NCBI RefSeq assembly: GCF_008905045.1
Contig: NZ_VWMY01000037.1
Span: 61,550-125,549, forward strand
Reading direction: 5' to 3'
Length of the DNA stretch: 64,000 nucleotides
Origin: Streptomyces albicerus
Lineage (GTDB): Bacteria > Actinomycetota > Actinomycetes > Streptomycetales > Streptomycetaceae
Below are positions 16,944 to 25,480 of the stretch, in pieces (positions within the stretch are counted from its first letter, which is position 1; each line of letters starts with the position of its first letter). Made by a program: the position numbers and the translations under genes. The notes under the pieces are model-generated. The model was not told the origin of the DNA, did no database searches, and was given only the letters and a program-made list of their open reading frames with translations.

Positions 16944-17966
16944 TCAGCCCCAGCAGTTGTCCAGGCCGTAGGCGGTGTCCTTGGACGTGACCCCGTCCTG
17001 CGCCTTGTCGGTGACCAGGGTGACGCCGGTGTCGGTGTAACCCGACGCCTTCTTGCCGTCCTTGGCGAACGTCACGACGGCCTTGACGCCCTCGGCGGCC
17101 ATCTTCAGCGGGTACTGCTGCGAGGTCGCGGCGATCTTGCCGTCCTTGACGGCCTGGGTGCCGGTGCAGCCGCCGTCGACGGAGACGATCAGGACGTCCT
17201 TCTCCCGGCCCTTGGCCTTGAGCGCGGTGTACGCGCCCAGCGCGGCCGGCTCGTTGATCGTGTAGACGACGTTGATGCCGGGCGACTTCTGCAGGCAGTT
17301 CTCCATCGCGGTCTGGCCCTTGGCCTGGTCGCCGCCGGTGTCCTGGGAGCAGACGATGGAGGAGTCGCCCTCCTTGACGCCGAAGCCCTTCAGGAAGCCG
17401 CTGTGCCGCTGGACGCCGACGGAGACGCCCGGCGCGAGGTCGAGGGTGGCTATCTTCGCCGACTTGCCCTTCATGGCGGCCTTGGCGTACTCGCCGATCA
17501 GCTCACCCGCCTTGACGTTGTCGGTGGCGAAGAGGGCGTCGACCGCGCTTTCCGGCTCGGTCGGGGTGTCGAGGGCGATGACCAGGACGCCCTTGGCCTT
17601 GGCCTTCTCGAGCGCCGGCACGATCGCCTTGGAGTCGCTCGGCGTGATCAGGATGCCCTTCACCCCGGCGGCGACCATGTTCTCGATGGCGGTGACCTGA
17701 CCGGCGTTGTCACCGTCGAACTTGCCCGCCGCGGTGGACAGTTCGACACCGTTCTCCTTGGCGGCCTTCTCCGCGCCCTCCTTCATCTTCACGAAGAACG
17801 GGTTGGTGTCGGTCTTGGTGATCAGACCGACCTTGACGCTGCCCGATCCGGTGCTCGCGGTGCCCGATTCGGATCCGGATCCACAGGCGGTCAGGGCGAG
17901 GGCTGCGGCACCCGTGCAGGCAGCGGCTCTGAGCAAGGAGGAGGGCAGACGAGAGATGCGTGACAT
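16944..17966 (-). CDS. frcB: fructose-type sugar ABC transporter, substrate-binding lipoprotein
   Basis: A 340-residue lipoprotein, first gene of the frc operon. The start ATG at 17966 has AGGAG 6 bases upstream; the frame stays open to 17972 through TTG but the ATG is better placed. The signal peptide ends in a lipobox, ALALTAC, so the mature protein is anchored at the outer face of the membrane. The mature part is a peripla_BP_4 fold (VGLITKTDTNPFFVKMKEG, GILITPSDSKAIVPALEKA, TYLG-type hinge near NVVYTINEPAALGAYTALK) closely resembling FrcB of Sinorhizobium. It binds fructose or a similar monosaccharide and delivers it to FrcCA. Tandem operators lie 59-88 bases upstream of its start. Confidence 0.92.
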   Translation of the reverse strand: MSRISRLPSSLLRAAACTGAAALALTACGSGSESGTASTGSGSVKVGLITKTDTNPFFVKMKEGAEKAAKENGVELSTAAGKFDGDNAGQVTAIENMVAAGVKGILITPSDSKAIVPALEKAKAKGVLVIALDTPTEPESAVDALFATDNVKAGELIGEYAKAAMKGKSAKIATLDLAPGVSVGVQRHSGFLKGFGVKEGDSSIVCSQDTGGDQAKGQTAMENCLQKSPGINVVYTINEPAALGAYTALKAKGREKDVLIVSVDGGCTGTQAVKDGKIAATSQQYPLKMAAEGVKAVVTFAKDGKKASGYTDTGVTLVTDKAQDGVTSKDTAYGLDNCWG

Positions 17967-18024
17967 GAACAACTCCTGCGGGATTGCGGGTGAGCGGCCG
18001 GCATCGGGGCATGCCGTCCCGAGG

Positions 18025-18054
18025 TGTCATCGTTGACTTATGTCATCGTTGACA
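18025..18054. promoter_or_regulatory. tandem LacI-type operators in the frcB / pfkB divergent promoter
   Basis: Two near-identical copies of TGTCATCGTTGAC(A) lie at 18025-18037 and 18041-18054, 16 bases apart. Each is an imperfect palindrome around a central CG, as LacI-family operators are. The same pair with the same spacing is at 22343-22372 before the levanase gene. Confidence 0.8.
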
Positions 18055-18210
18055 CTTCTTGGCCAGGATGATGGACTCCGCCTCCAGGCAACGTCAATGC
18101 CTTGCACCCGTCACAAATCGGCAACGCCGGGGCGGTCGCCCACCCGAAGCCGCTCAGAGACTGCCCGCGACGTGCCCGTTCTGCCAGCGCGTTCAAGAGA
18201 AGAGCAGCCC

Positions 18211-19170
18211 ATGACCCCGCCTCAGATCACCGTCCTGGGAGAGTGCGTCGCCGACGCGTTCACCGAACCCGCAAGTACCCGGAACGAACTCGGCCTGCGG
18301 GTGCTGCCGGGCGGCGGACCCGCCAACACGGCGGTCGCCCTGGCCCGGCTGGGAACCCCGGCCCGTTTCCTCGCGCGCCTGTCCGGCGACGTGTTCGGCC
18401 GCCTCTTCCGGGCCCACCTGGAGGCATCCGGGGTGGACCTGTCCCACGCCGTCGAGGCCGCCGAGCCCAGCACGCTGGCCGTGGCCGAGCTGGACACGAA
18501 GGGCCAGGCCACGTTCTCCTTCCACGCGCAGGGCACCGCCGACTGGCAGTGGACGAGCGCGGAACTGGCCGGGGTGGACCTGGCCGACACCGCCTGCGTA
18601 CACACCGGATCGCTGGCCCTGGTCAAGGAACCCGGGGCGGCGGTGGTGGAGGACTTCCTGGCAGGGGCCGCCTCCCGGGCCACCATCAGCATCGACCCCA
18701 ACGTCCGTCCGCTCCTGGTGCACCCCGAGGTCTACCGCGCCCGGCTGGCGCACTGGTGCGGTCTCGCGGATGTGCTGCGGCTGAGCGAGGACGACCTGGA
18801 TCTCCTGCTGCCCGGGACGCCGCCCGAGCAGGCGTGCGACACCTGGCATGCGGCGGGGGTGCGGCTCGTCGTGATCACGCGTGGTGCCGACGGTGCCCTG
18901 GCCTCACTCGACGGGGAACGGGTGCGGGTGCCTGCGGCGGCGACGCAGGTCGTCGACACGGTGGGTGCGGGGGACTCGTTCACCGCCGGACTGCTGCACC
19001 ACTTCGGCACGCAGGGACTCCTCGGCGGCAGGCTGACGGACCTGCGTCTCGGCGATGTCGAGGCCGCCTGTCTGTTCGCCGCGAAGGTCGCGGCCCTGAC
19101 CTGCTCGGTCGCCGGCCCCAACCCGCCATGGCAGGACCAGTTGGCGCAGGCGATCGCCGCCGACGCCTGA
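18211..19170 (+). CDS. PfkB-family sugar kinase (probable fructokinase)
   Basis: A 319-residue ribokinase/PfkB-fold kinase. It shows the first signature VLPGGGPANTAVALARLG (about 30-47) and the second, VVDTVGAGDSFTAGLLHHFG, with the catalytic Asp in GAGDSF. The start at ATG 18211 is preferred over upstream in-frame codons because the protein begins there like its family (MTPPQITVLGECVADAF) and a purine-rich AGAGAAGAGC lies just upstream. It is transcribed divergently from the frc operon and shares its tandem operator. Phosphorylating imported fructose is therefore the most likely role, though 2-keto sugars or ribose are alternatives. Confidence 0.88.
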   Translation: MTPPQITVLGECVADAFTEPASTRNELGLRVLPGGGPANTAVALARLGTPARFLARLSGDVFGRLFRAHLEASGVDLSHAVEAAEPSTLAVAELDTKGQATFSFHAQGTADWQWTSAELAGVDLADTACVHTGSLALVKEPGAAVVEDFLAGAASRATISIDPNVRPLLVHPEVYRARLAHWCGLADVLRLSEDDLDLLLPGTPPEQACDTWHAAGVRLVVITRGADGALASLDGERVRVPAAATQVVDTVGAGDSFTAGLLHHFGTQGLLGGRLTDLRLGDVEAACLFAAKVAALTCSVAGPNPPWQDQLAQAIAADA

Positions 19171-19222
19171 AGGACCGTACGTCGTCCATCTCGACTCCAC
19201 CCACTGACAAGGACCCGAAACC

Positions 19223-19525
19223 ATGACGAAAACCCTGCTCGCCGAGTTCACCGCCCGAGAGGGAGCGGAGGACGAGGTCGCCCGCCTGATCCGGGACTAC
19301 GCCCTGAAGGTGCGCGAAGAGGAAGGCAACCTGGCCTTCGACGTCTACACCAAGGCGGCCGCCCCGCGCGCCTACTGGATCTTCGAGGTCTACCGGGACG
19401 AGGACGCCTTCAAGGCACACCTGGACGCCCCGTACGGCGTCCCGTTCAACGCCGCCCTCACCCCGCTGATCGAGGAGGACGCCTCCGTACTGACGTTCCT
19501 CGATCCGCTGGCCACGCATCCGTAA
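19223..19525 (+). CDS. antibiotic-biosynthesis-monooxygenase-fold protein
   Basis: A 100-residue ABM-fold (dimeric alpha/beta barrel) protein: LLAEFTAREGAEDEVARLIR, then EEGNLAFDVYTKA and YWIFEVYRDEDAFKAHLDAP. Family members are cofactor-free quinol monooxygenases (YgiN-like) or small sugar-cluster proteins related to L-rhamnose mutarotase folds. It follows the PfkB kinase by 52 bases on the same strand and is probably co-transcribed. Why a fructose operon carries an ABM protein is not evident from the sequence. Confidence 0.85.
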   Translation: MTKTLLAEFTAREGAEDEVARLIRDYALKVREEEGNLAFDVYTKAAAPRAYWIFEVYRDEDAFKAHLDAPYGVPFNAALTPLIEEDASVLTFLDPLATHP

Positions 19526-19550
19526 CGAGCGTTGCACACCGGCGGCGACC

Positions 19551-19593
19551 CGGAGCTGGAGCGCAGGGAGATCGAACTGCCGCTCCAACTCCG
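19551..19593. terminator. bidirectional hairpin terminator between convergent genes
   Basis: CGGAGCTGGAGCG (19551-19563) and CGCTCCAACTCCG (19581-19593) pair over 13 positions with a single G-U/C-A mismatch. It lies just past the ABM stop and before the levanase 3' end, so it can serve both converging transcripts. Confidence 0.6.
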
Positions 19594-19639
19594 GGGTGAC
19601 GGGGTTTGTACGGATCCGGGGTGACGGGGTTTGTACGGA
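19590..19639. repeat. perfect 25-bp tandem duplication
   Basis: Two identical, directly adjacent 25-base units occupy 19590-19614 and 19615-19639; each starts TCCGGGGTGACGGGG and ends TTTGTACGGA. The first unit overlaps the right arm of the terminator hairpin. The duplication is noncoding and lies 26 bases beyond the levanase stop. Confidence 0.9.
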
Positions 19640-19665
19640 ACTGCTCCGGCGCCCCGCCTCGCCGG

Positions 19666-22227
19666 TCACCGCCAGATGGACTTCAGCTGCCACGCCCGCA
19701 AGTGGTCGAGGGTGGCGGTGCCGCCCTCGGCGAAGACCTCGACGCCGGTGCTGGAGGGGTCGGGGAAGATCTGGTCGGTGATCACCGCTTCACCGTTGCC
19801 GCCGAAGACCTCGACGGACGACCAGTCGACGAGGATGCGCAGCCTGACCTTGCCGTTCTTGGCCTTCAGGGGTGCGGTCTGGACGCCGGGGAAGGTGCTG
19901 TTGAAGTCCACGGCGCCGGAGCGGGTGCGGTCGACGTACAGCTCCTGTGTCGTGGTGTCGTAGCCGATGACGGTCTCCTCGCCGCCCGCGCCGGTGCGCA
20001 CCTTCAGGCCGAAGCGGTCGGCGTCCTTGAGGGAGAAGGTCGCCTCGATGTCGAGCGCCCTGCCCTTGGCTGTGGGGCCGATCAGGCGCTTGGAGGTGCT
20101 CTTGACGGTGACGCCGGACGCGGTCGCCGCCGGGCGCTTCTGGCGGAGGGACTCCAGGCTGCCCACCGGCTTGCTGGTCAGCCGGATTCGGCCGTCCACG
20201 GTGTGCAGGGCCATCTCCCTCGGCACGCTCTGCGCGCCGCGCCAGGGGGAGGTGGGGACGGACTGGCCGTAGTCCCAGTTGTTCATCCAGCCGATCATGT
20301 AGCGCTTGCCGCCCGGTGCGTTCTCCCAGGACACCGCCGCGTAGTAGTCCTTGCCGTAGTCGGCCCAGTCGGCGCGCTGTACGACGGACTTGGCGGGCTT
20401 GTCAGCCTCGGTGAACCGGTCGGCCATGACGTGGCCCCAGCCGGCGGTGTTCATGTCGACGACCTGGATCCGCGCCTTCTTGCCGACGTACGGGCGCATG
20501 TCGAAGGACGCCCAGTCCAGGGTCTCGCTGTCGGCGCCGGTCGCGCTGCGGACGACCTTGCCGTCGACGAGCAGGTTGACGGACGTCTCCTGGGAGACGC
20601 GCTTGGCCCGGGTGTCGGACATCACGATGTGGTCGACGTTGAGATGGCCCCAGCCGCCGCTGTTGTTGTCGACGATCCTGAGCTGCGCCTTCTTGCCGGC
20701 GAGGTCGCTGACGTCCCAGGAGGCCCAGTTGAGTGCCTCGGCGTCCTTTCCGGTGGCGCTGCGGACGACTTGGCCGTCCACGAGGAGCTCGACGGCGGTC
20801 GGGTTGGCGGAGCCGGCCGGGTGATTGCCGCCGCCGATGAGGAAGTTGACGTACTTCTTGTCGATGGTGAACTCGGGCGACGTGAGGCTGCCGGTGGTGG
20901 AGTCGCCGTTCAGGAAGGTGTTGACCAGGCCATCCCCCAGAAAGCCGGAGACACCCTGCTGGCCGGGGAGGGTGCCGGTGGCCGGCGCGGTGCCGAAGGC
21001 GTCCCCGGTGGCCGTCCAGTCGCCGTACGTTCCGCCTTCGAAGTCGGCGAGGACCGTGCCCTCGGGCGGAGTTCTGTCCATGACGGTTCCGGCCTCGTGC
21101 GGATGCCGCCCGCCACCGATCTTGAAGTTCAAGTAGGGGCTGCCGACGGTGAATTCGGGCGAGCTGAGGGTGCCGGTGGCCCCGTCACCGCCGTGGAAGC
21201 TGTTGGCGAGGCCCTTGCCGTCGAAGCCCTCGACGGCCCCCTGCCCGTCCACTGCCCCGGCGGCCGGTCCCTGGCCGAACGCGGTTCCGGTCGTCGTCCA
21301 CTCACCGAAGCCGGTGCCCTCGAAGTCCTGCACCACCGTGCCGGTGGGCGGTGTGTAGCTGCCCTCGTCGTCGGCGGTGAACTTCTTGCCGTCGAAGTCG
21401 CCGATGAAGTACTGGGCGGCCGAACCACCCGCGATGCCCCCGGGGTTGATGTTGACGACCAGGACCCACTTGATGTTGTTCTTGTCCCCGTCGACGGCGA
21501 GGGGGAACAAGTCGGGGCACTCCCACACACCGCCCGTCGCACCGGCCGGCCCGAACTCGCTCTGCAGCTCCCAGTCCTTGAGGTTCTTGGACGAATAGAA
21601 CCGCACCTTGTGCTCGGCGGACAGTGACACTGTCATCAGCCAGCTCTTGGTCGGCGCGTGCCACTGGACCTTGGGATCGCGGAAGTTGGTGGAGCCGATG
21701 TCGATCACGGGATTGCCCTGGTACTTGGTCCAGGTGCGGCCCCGGTCGGTGCTGTAGGCGAGCGACTGGGCCTGCTTGCCGCCGTTCTTGTAGGCGCTGG
21801 TGTAGATCGCCACCATGGGCGGGTTCTTCTTCGTACCGAACCCGGTGGTGTTGTTCCAGTCGACGACCGCGCTGCCGGAGAACACCATCTCCTCGTCGTC
21901 GTGCGACAGGGCGAGCGGCAACTCCTCCCAGTGCACGAGGTCCTTGCTCACCGCGTGCCCCCAGGACATGTCGCCCCACGAATTGCCGCTCGGGTTGTAC
22001 TGGTAGAAGAGGTGATACTCGCCCTTGTAGTAGACGAGGCCGTTGGGGTCGTTCATCCAGTTCTTCTCCGGAGTGAAGTGGAACTGGGGTCTGTAGGTCT
22101 CGGCGTACGGAGGGGTGTCGGCGGCGACGGCTTGGGGAGCGAGCGGGGCTGCTGACAGGGCGCAGACGGTCGCCACCGCGGCCATCATCCGTATGCGGGC
22201 ATGCCGGGATACGCGTACAGAGCTCAT
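19666..22227 (-). CDS. secreted GH32 levanase/exo-inulinase with nested inserted domains
   Basis: An 853-residue secreted fructanase. The Sec signal peptide is about 1-35 (cleavage near AVA-A). GH32 catalytic residues are present: nucleophile Asp60 in WMNDPNG, Asp184 in FRDP, and acid/base Glu236 in WECPDL. The propeller is interrupted at about 296-612, then resumes (ADWADYGKDYYAAVSWENAP, RYMIGWMNNW), followed by the C-terminal beta-sandwich. The insert carries two jelly-roll-like domains: half-repeats A1 (about 298-377), A2 (about 391-470), B1 (478-540) and B2 (549-608). The start ATG 22227 has AGGAG 5 bases upstream. It hydrolyses levan or inulin outside the cell; the tandem operator upstream puts it under the same LacI control as the frc operon. 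Confidence 0.93.
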   Translation of the reverse strand: MSSVRVSRHARIRMMAAVATVCALSAAPLAPQAVAADTPPYAETYRPQFHFTPEKNWMNDPNGLVYYKGEYHLFYQYNPSGNSWGDMSWGHAVSKDLVHWEELPLALSHDDEEMVFSGSAVVDWNNTTGFGTKKNPPMVAIYTSAYKNGGKQAQSLAYSTDRGRTWTKYQGNPVIDIGSTNFRDPKVQWHAPTKSWLMTVSLSAEHKVRFYSSKNLKDWELQSEFGPAGATGGVWECPDLFPLAVDGDKNNIKWVLVVNINPGGIAGGSAAQYFIGDFDGKKFTADDEGSYTPPTGTVVQDFEGTGFGEWTTTGTAFGQGPAAGAVDGQGAVEGFDGKGLANSFHGGDGATGTLSSPEFTVGSPYLNFKIGGGRHPHEAGTVMDRTPPEGTVLADFEGGTYGDWTATGDAFGTAPATGTLPGQQGVSGFLGDGLVNTFLNGDSTTGSLTSPEFTIDKKYVNFLIGGGNHPAGSANPTAVELLVDGQVVRSATGKDAEALNWASWDVSDLAGKKAQLRIVDNNSGGWGHLNVDHIVMSDTRAKRVSQETSVNLLVDGKVVRSATGADSETLDWASFDMRPYVGKKARIQVVDMNTAGWGHVMADRFTEADKPAKSVVQRADWADYGKDYYAAVSWENAPGGKRYMIGWMNNWDYGQSVPTSPWRGAQSVPREMALHTVDGRIRLTSKPVGSLESLRQKRPAATASGVTVKSTSKRLIGPTAKGRALDIEATFSLKDADRFGLKVRTGAGGEETVIGYDTTTQELYVDRTRSGAVDFNSTFPGVQTAPLKAKNGKVRLRILVDWSSVEVFGGNGEAVITDQIFPDPSSTGVEVFAEGGTATLDHLRAWQLKSIWR

Positions 22228-22342
22228 GGTGTCTCCTAGTCCCGCGGCTCGTCGGCGCAGCGCTGACTGCGGCCCCGGCGCGGACGGACCGAGAAAAGTG
22301 ACACCCCAGGCCGACGTCGTCGTCCACGCCGCCGCCCCAGGG

Positions 22343-22372
22343 TGTCATCGTTGACTTGTGTCATCGATGACA
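22343..22372. promoter_or_regulatory. tandem LacI-type operators before the levanase
   Basis: TGTCATCGTTGAC (22343-22355) and the perfect 14-bp palindrome TGTCATCGATGACA (22359-22372) lie 16 bases apart, about 115-145 bases upstream of the levanase start. They match the pair at 18025-18054 in sequence, order and spacing. Confidence 0.82.
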
Positions 22373-22603
22373 TCGAGTGCCCGATTATGAGCCGCAGTCC
22401 GGTCAGTGCGTCAACGGTTCGGACGCGATTGGGTCCTGCCGTGGTGGGTCGGGGTGGGTGAACTAGCAGGTCAGAGCGGGGACTTGGGTGGCGAACCGGC
22501 GGACTTCCGCGACGTCGTCGGGACCAGGGAGCGGTCGCGCGCCGAAATTCGCGTGAACGAGTTGTTTCCGGTGTGTTGACCGGCCGAGCCTCTCGGTGCT
22601 TCA

Positions 22604-22663
22604 CTGCCGGAACCGCTACCGAAACCGCTACCGAAACCGGTTCCGGAACCGATTCCGGTACCG
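22604..22663. repeat. ten-unit NNNCCG hexamer array upstream of lacI
   Basis: CCG recurs exactly every 6 bases ten times (first at 22607-22609, last at 22661-22663). The units include AAACCG, CTACCG (each twice), GTTCCG, GAACCG, ATTCCG and GTACCG. The array contains nested palindromes such as AACCGGTT (22635-22642). It ends 79 bases before the LacI start codon and may hold its autoregulatory operator. The remainder of the 22228-22742 gap shows only the tandem LacI operators. Confidence 0.85.
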
Positions 22664-22742
22664 GTTCCACGAGGCTCTGTACGATCGGCCCTTCGGTGCG
22701 GGAGGAAGTCTTCCGCCGCTGCAGGAAGGGAGGGGAGGTGAC

Positions 22743-23750
22743 ATGGGAGTCACTATCGCCGACGTGGCCGCGCGGGCCGGGGTCAGCAAGACGACGGTCT
22801 CGCGGGTGCTGAACGCCAAGGGCGAGATCAACGAGAACACCGTCTTGAAGGTCCGCAAGGCGATCTCGGAGCTCGGCTATGTGCCGAGCGCCGGGGCAGT
22901 GGGCCTGGCACGCGGCACGACACAGATGATCGGCATGCTGGTCCCCGACATGGCCTGGGCCTGGGCCGGCATAGTGCAGGCGGTCGTCGAAACGCTGGAG
23001 ACCGAGGGCTTCGGACTGCGCATGCTCACCGTGAACCGCGGTGAGGAGTCACTGCGCAGACTGGGCCTGCAGGTCGCCGCCAAGTCGTTCGACGGTCTGC
23101 TGGTGATAGAGCCCGAGGGGGCCCTGGGAGCCATCACCGAACTGCACGAAGCCGGACTGCCGGTGGTGCTGATCGACGATCGCTTCCAGCGGCCGGGATT
23201 CCCCTATGTGGCCACCACCAACCGGGAGGGCGGTGAGCAGGCGGCGCGCCACCTGCTGGACCTCGGCCGCCGTCGCCCTCTGGTCGTGACCGGTCCCGAG
23301 GAGTACGGCTGTACTCAGGAACGGCTGGACGGCTTCGTCGACGTCTATGCGCAGGTCGGGATCGAGCTCGACCAACGCAGCATCATCCGCGGCGACTTCT
23401 TGTTCGACAGCGCCCGGAGCGCGGTCGCACAGGCTCTCGCGGACGGCGTGGCATTCGACGCGGTCTTCGGGCACAACGACCCCTTGGCGGCCGGTGTGCT
23501 CGCCGCCCTGCATGAGGCCGGCCTTCGGATTCCGCGGGATGTGGCCGTGGTGGGGTTCGACGACATCGAACTGGCGTCGTACACCTATCCGGCACTGACC
23601 ACCATCCGCCAGCCGATGCGGGAGATGGGTGAGGCAGCGGCACGTCTGCTGCTCGACCACGTGCGGAGATCGCCGGAGGCCGCCCCCTCGCGCATCATTC
23701 CCACCAGCCTCGTGATCCGTGGCTCGACGTTGGAGCCGAGCCCGAACTGA
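22743..23750 (+). CDS. LacI-family regulator of the CUT1/glycosidase locus
   Basis: A 335-residue LacI/GalR protein: HTH IADVAARAGVSKTTVSRVLN (5-24), hinge, then a sugar-sensing domain (TQMIGMLVPDMAWAWAGIVQ; VAVVGFDDIELASYTYPALT). The start at ATG 22743 has a GGGAGGGGAGG site 4 bases upstream; an in-frame ATG at 22596 would run through the hexamer repeat and is rejected. It precedes the ABC/GH3/GH32/GH30 genes in the same direction and is probably their local regulator. Its effector is unknown. Confidence 0.9.
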   Translation: MGVTIADVAARAGVSKTTVSRVLNAKGEINENTVLKVRKAISELGYVPSAGAVGLARGTTQMIGMLVPDMAWAWAGIVQAVVETLETEGFGLRMLTVNRGEESLRRLGLQVAAKSFDGLLVIEPEGALGAITELHEAGLPVVLIDDRFQRPGFPYVATTNREGGEQAARHLLDLGRRRPLVVTGPEEYGCTQERLDGFVDVYAQVGIELDQRSIIRGDFLFDSARSAVAQALADGVAFDAVFGHNDPLAAGVLAALHEAGLRIPRDVAVVGFDDIELASYTYPALTTIRQPMREMGEAAARLLLDHVRRSPEAAPSRIIPTSLVIRGSTLEPSPN

Positions 23751-24147
23751 CGCGACGTCATCGCGATGCGCAAGTGTTGGCGCCTCGCAGCCGGGCGGTG
23801 CGTTGCCGGTGACGCACCGCCTCCGTCTCCTTGAAACCTCGGCAGAGCCTCTGCGGCCTCGTCCGCCTCACAACTCCAGGCGGTTGTACCTGCGTTCACG
23901 CGGCACCGCCCACATACATCTTTCCGCTCGAGCGTGCCCGATCCGGGACACCGAACGAAGCGTCCGGCACACCCCGCCCGGCCGCAACCCACTCCGCGTC
24001 GGACGCTCCCAGCGCGACCCGCGACTGACCGCCGGTGCCGCTGTCACCACAGACGGCCTCCCTCGTGTGCTGACCCATCCGGGCGCCCGCCCGCTCTCAC
24101 CCTTCGCCCCCCCGCGCCCGTATCGCCCAACGGCAAGGAGCCGCATC
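23751..24147. promoter_or_regulatory. 397-base promoter region of the CUT1 operon
   Basis: No coding sequence is supported here. A perfect 10-bp palindrome CATCGCGATG sits at 23759-23768, right after the LacI stop. It shares the half-site TCATCG with the fructan operators but has a different centre, so it is a weak operator candidate only. Confidence 0.4.
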
Positions 24148-25446
24148 ATGCGTATCACCACCCGTCACACCGTCAGAACCGTCCAGACCCTGTGCGTCAC
24201 CGTCACGGCAGCCCTGGTGGCCACCGGCTGCGGCCGGAGCGAGGACTCCGGCCCCGGCAACGACGCACCCGCCGAGATAGCCGCGGGCAAGGCCAAGGGG
24301 ACGGTGGTCATGTGGAACCTGGGCGACATCGAACCCGCCCTGAAGGACCTGGCCAAGAAGTTCGAGCAGGAGAACCCGGACGCCGACGTCAAGATCACCT
24401 CGGTCCCGTGGGACGCCGCCCACGACAAGCTGACCACCGCGGTCGCCGGCGGAAACACACCGGACATGTCCATGGTCGGGAGCACCTGGATGGCCGAGAT
24501 GGCCGCCATGAACGCCTTCCAAGCCACCCCGACATCGATCAAGTCGTCGGACTTCTACCCCGGCCAGTGGGACACCACCAAGTACAAGGACGCCTCCTAC
24601 GGCGTCCCGTTCACCGCCGACACCACGGTGGTCTACTACCGGACCGACCTCACCAAGAAGGCCGGTATCAAGGGCGCACTGGCCGGCGACCGGGACGGAT
24701 ACCTGAAGGACCTCAAGGCCATCCAGGCCACCGCGGGCAAGCAGAACCCCAAGCTGCGCCATGCCACCGGGCTGGTGATGGGCTTCAACTCCTGGGTCTT
24801 CTGGGTGCCGATGGTCTGGCAGCAGGGCGGTGACATCTACGACGCCAAGACCGGGAAGTTCACCTTCGACACGCCCGAGGTCGCCAAGGCGCTGGAGTAC
24901 TGGGCAAGCGTCCCGAAGCAGGGCATGGCGCCGACCGACAGGTCGGACAACGTGCAGGGCTTCCGGGACGGGCTGCTCGCCACCTACCAGGAGGCCGCGT
25001 GGGCCGGTGCAAGCCTCCACAAGGACGCCCCGGAGCTGGACGGCAAGTGGAAGACCATGCCGGTGCCGTACTCCGAGCAGCCGGCCGGGTTCGCCGGCGG
25101 CACCGACCTGGCGGTGTTCAAGGAGGCCAAGAACCCCGACGCGGCATGGAAGTTCGCCCGGTTCCTGACCGAGCCCACCAACCTCGCGGCCTATGTCAAG
25201 GCCACCGGCAGCCTGCCTTCTTCGCCCCAGGCGTGGTCGGACGGGAATCTGAGCGCGGACGCGAACATGAAGCCGTTCGACGAGCAGCTCAAGGTCAGCA
25301 AGGCGCAGCCCGCCATCACGACCTGGCAGCAGATCGCCGACGCCATCGACTCCGAACTGGAGAAGCTGGCCCTGGGCAAGGCCACCGTCGCCGAGGTGCA
25401 GAAGGCGCTGCAGTCCAAGGCCACCAGCATCGGCACCGGCCGCTGA
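24148..25446 (+). CDS. CUT1 sugar ABC transporter, substrate-binding lipoprotein
   Basis: A 432-residue extracellular solute-binding protein family 1 member. The signal peptide ends in a lipobox (LVATGC, Cys at about 28). The mature domain carries VVMWNLGDIEPALKDLAKKF, the aromatic-rich cleft residues of oligosaccharide binders (SWVFWVPMVWQQGGDIYD) and GGTDLAVFKEAKNPDAAWKF. The start at ATG 24148 has AAGGAG 7 bases upstream. It is followed by two permease genes but no ATPase, so a shared MsiK-type ATPase elsewhere is expected. The neighbouring glycosidases suggest a beta-glucoside or fructose-containing oligosaccharide as ligand. Confidence 0.92.
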   Translation: MRITTRHTVRTVQTLCVTVTAALVATGCGRSEDSGPGNDAPAEIAAGKAKGTVVMWNLGDIEPALKDLAKKFEQENPDADVKITSVPWDAAHDKLTTAVAGGNTPDMSMVGSTWMAEMAAMNAFQATPTSIKSSDFYPGQWDTTKYKDASYGVPFTADTTVVYYRTDLTKKAGIKGALAGDRDGYLKDLKAIQATAGKQNPKLRHATGLVMGFNSWVFWVPMVWQQGGDIYDAKTGKFTFDTPEVAKALEYWASVPKQGMAPTDRSDNVQGFRDGLLATYQEAAWAGASLHKDAPELDGKWKTMPVPYSEQPAGFAGGTDLAVFKEAKNPDAAWKFARFLTEPTNLAAYVKATGSLPSSPQAWSDGNLSADANMKPFDEQLKVSKAQPAITTWQQIADAIDSELEKLALGKATVAEVQKALQSKATSIGTGR

Positions 25447-25480
25447 GCGCCACCGCCATGAGCACCCCTCGCAGGGACGG

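Noticed and set aside
16170..17963. Long plus-strand open frame antisense to frcB/frcC
   Set aside because: It is a Gly/Arg/Asp-rich frame produced by high GC; the minus strand has clear FrcB and FrcC motifs, a lipobox and ribosome sites.
22604..22663. CRISPR-like repeat array
   Set aside because: The unit is only six bases with no spacers; it is a microsatellite-like array.
22596..22742. In-frame N-terminal extension of the second LacI protein (RNRYRNRF repeats)
   Set aside because: It merely translates the NNNCCG repeat; the strong ribosome site and normal LacI N-terminus are at 22743.
23759..23768. CATCGCGATG as another copy of the fructan operator
   Set aside because: The half-site matches but the dyad centre is shifted by two bases and there is no second copy 16 bases away.
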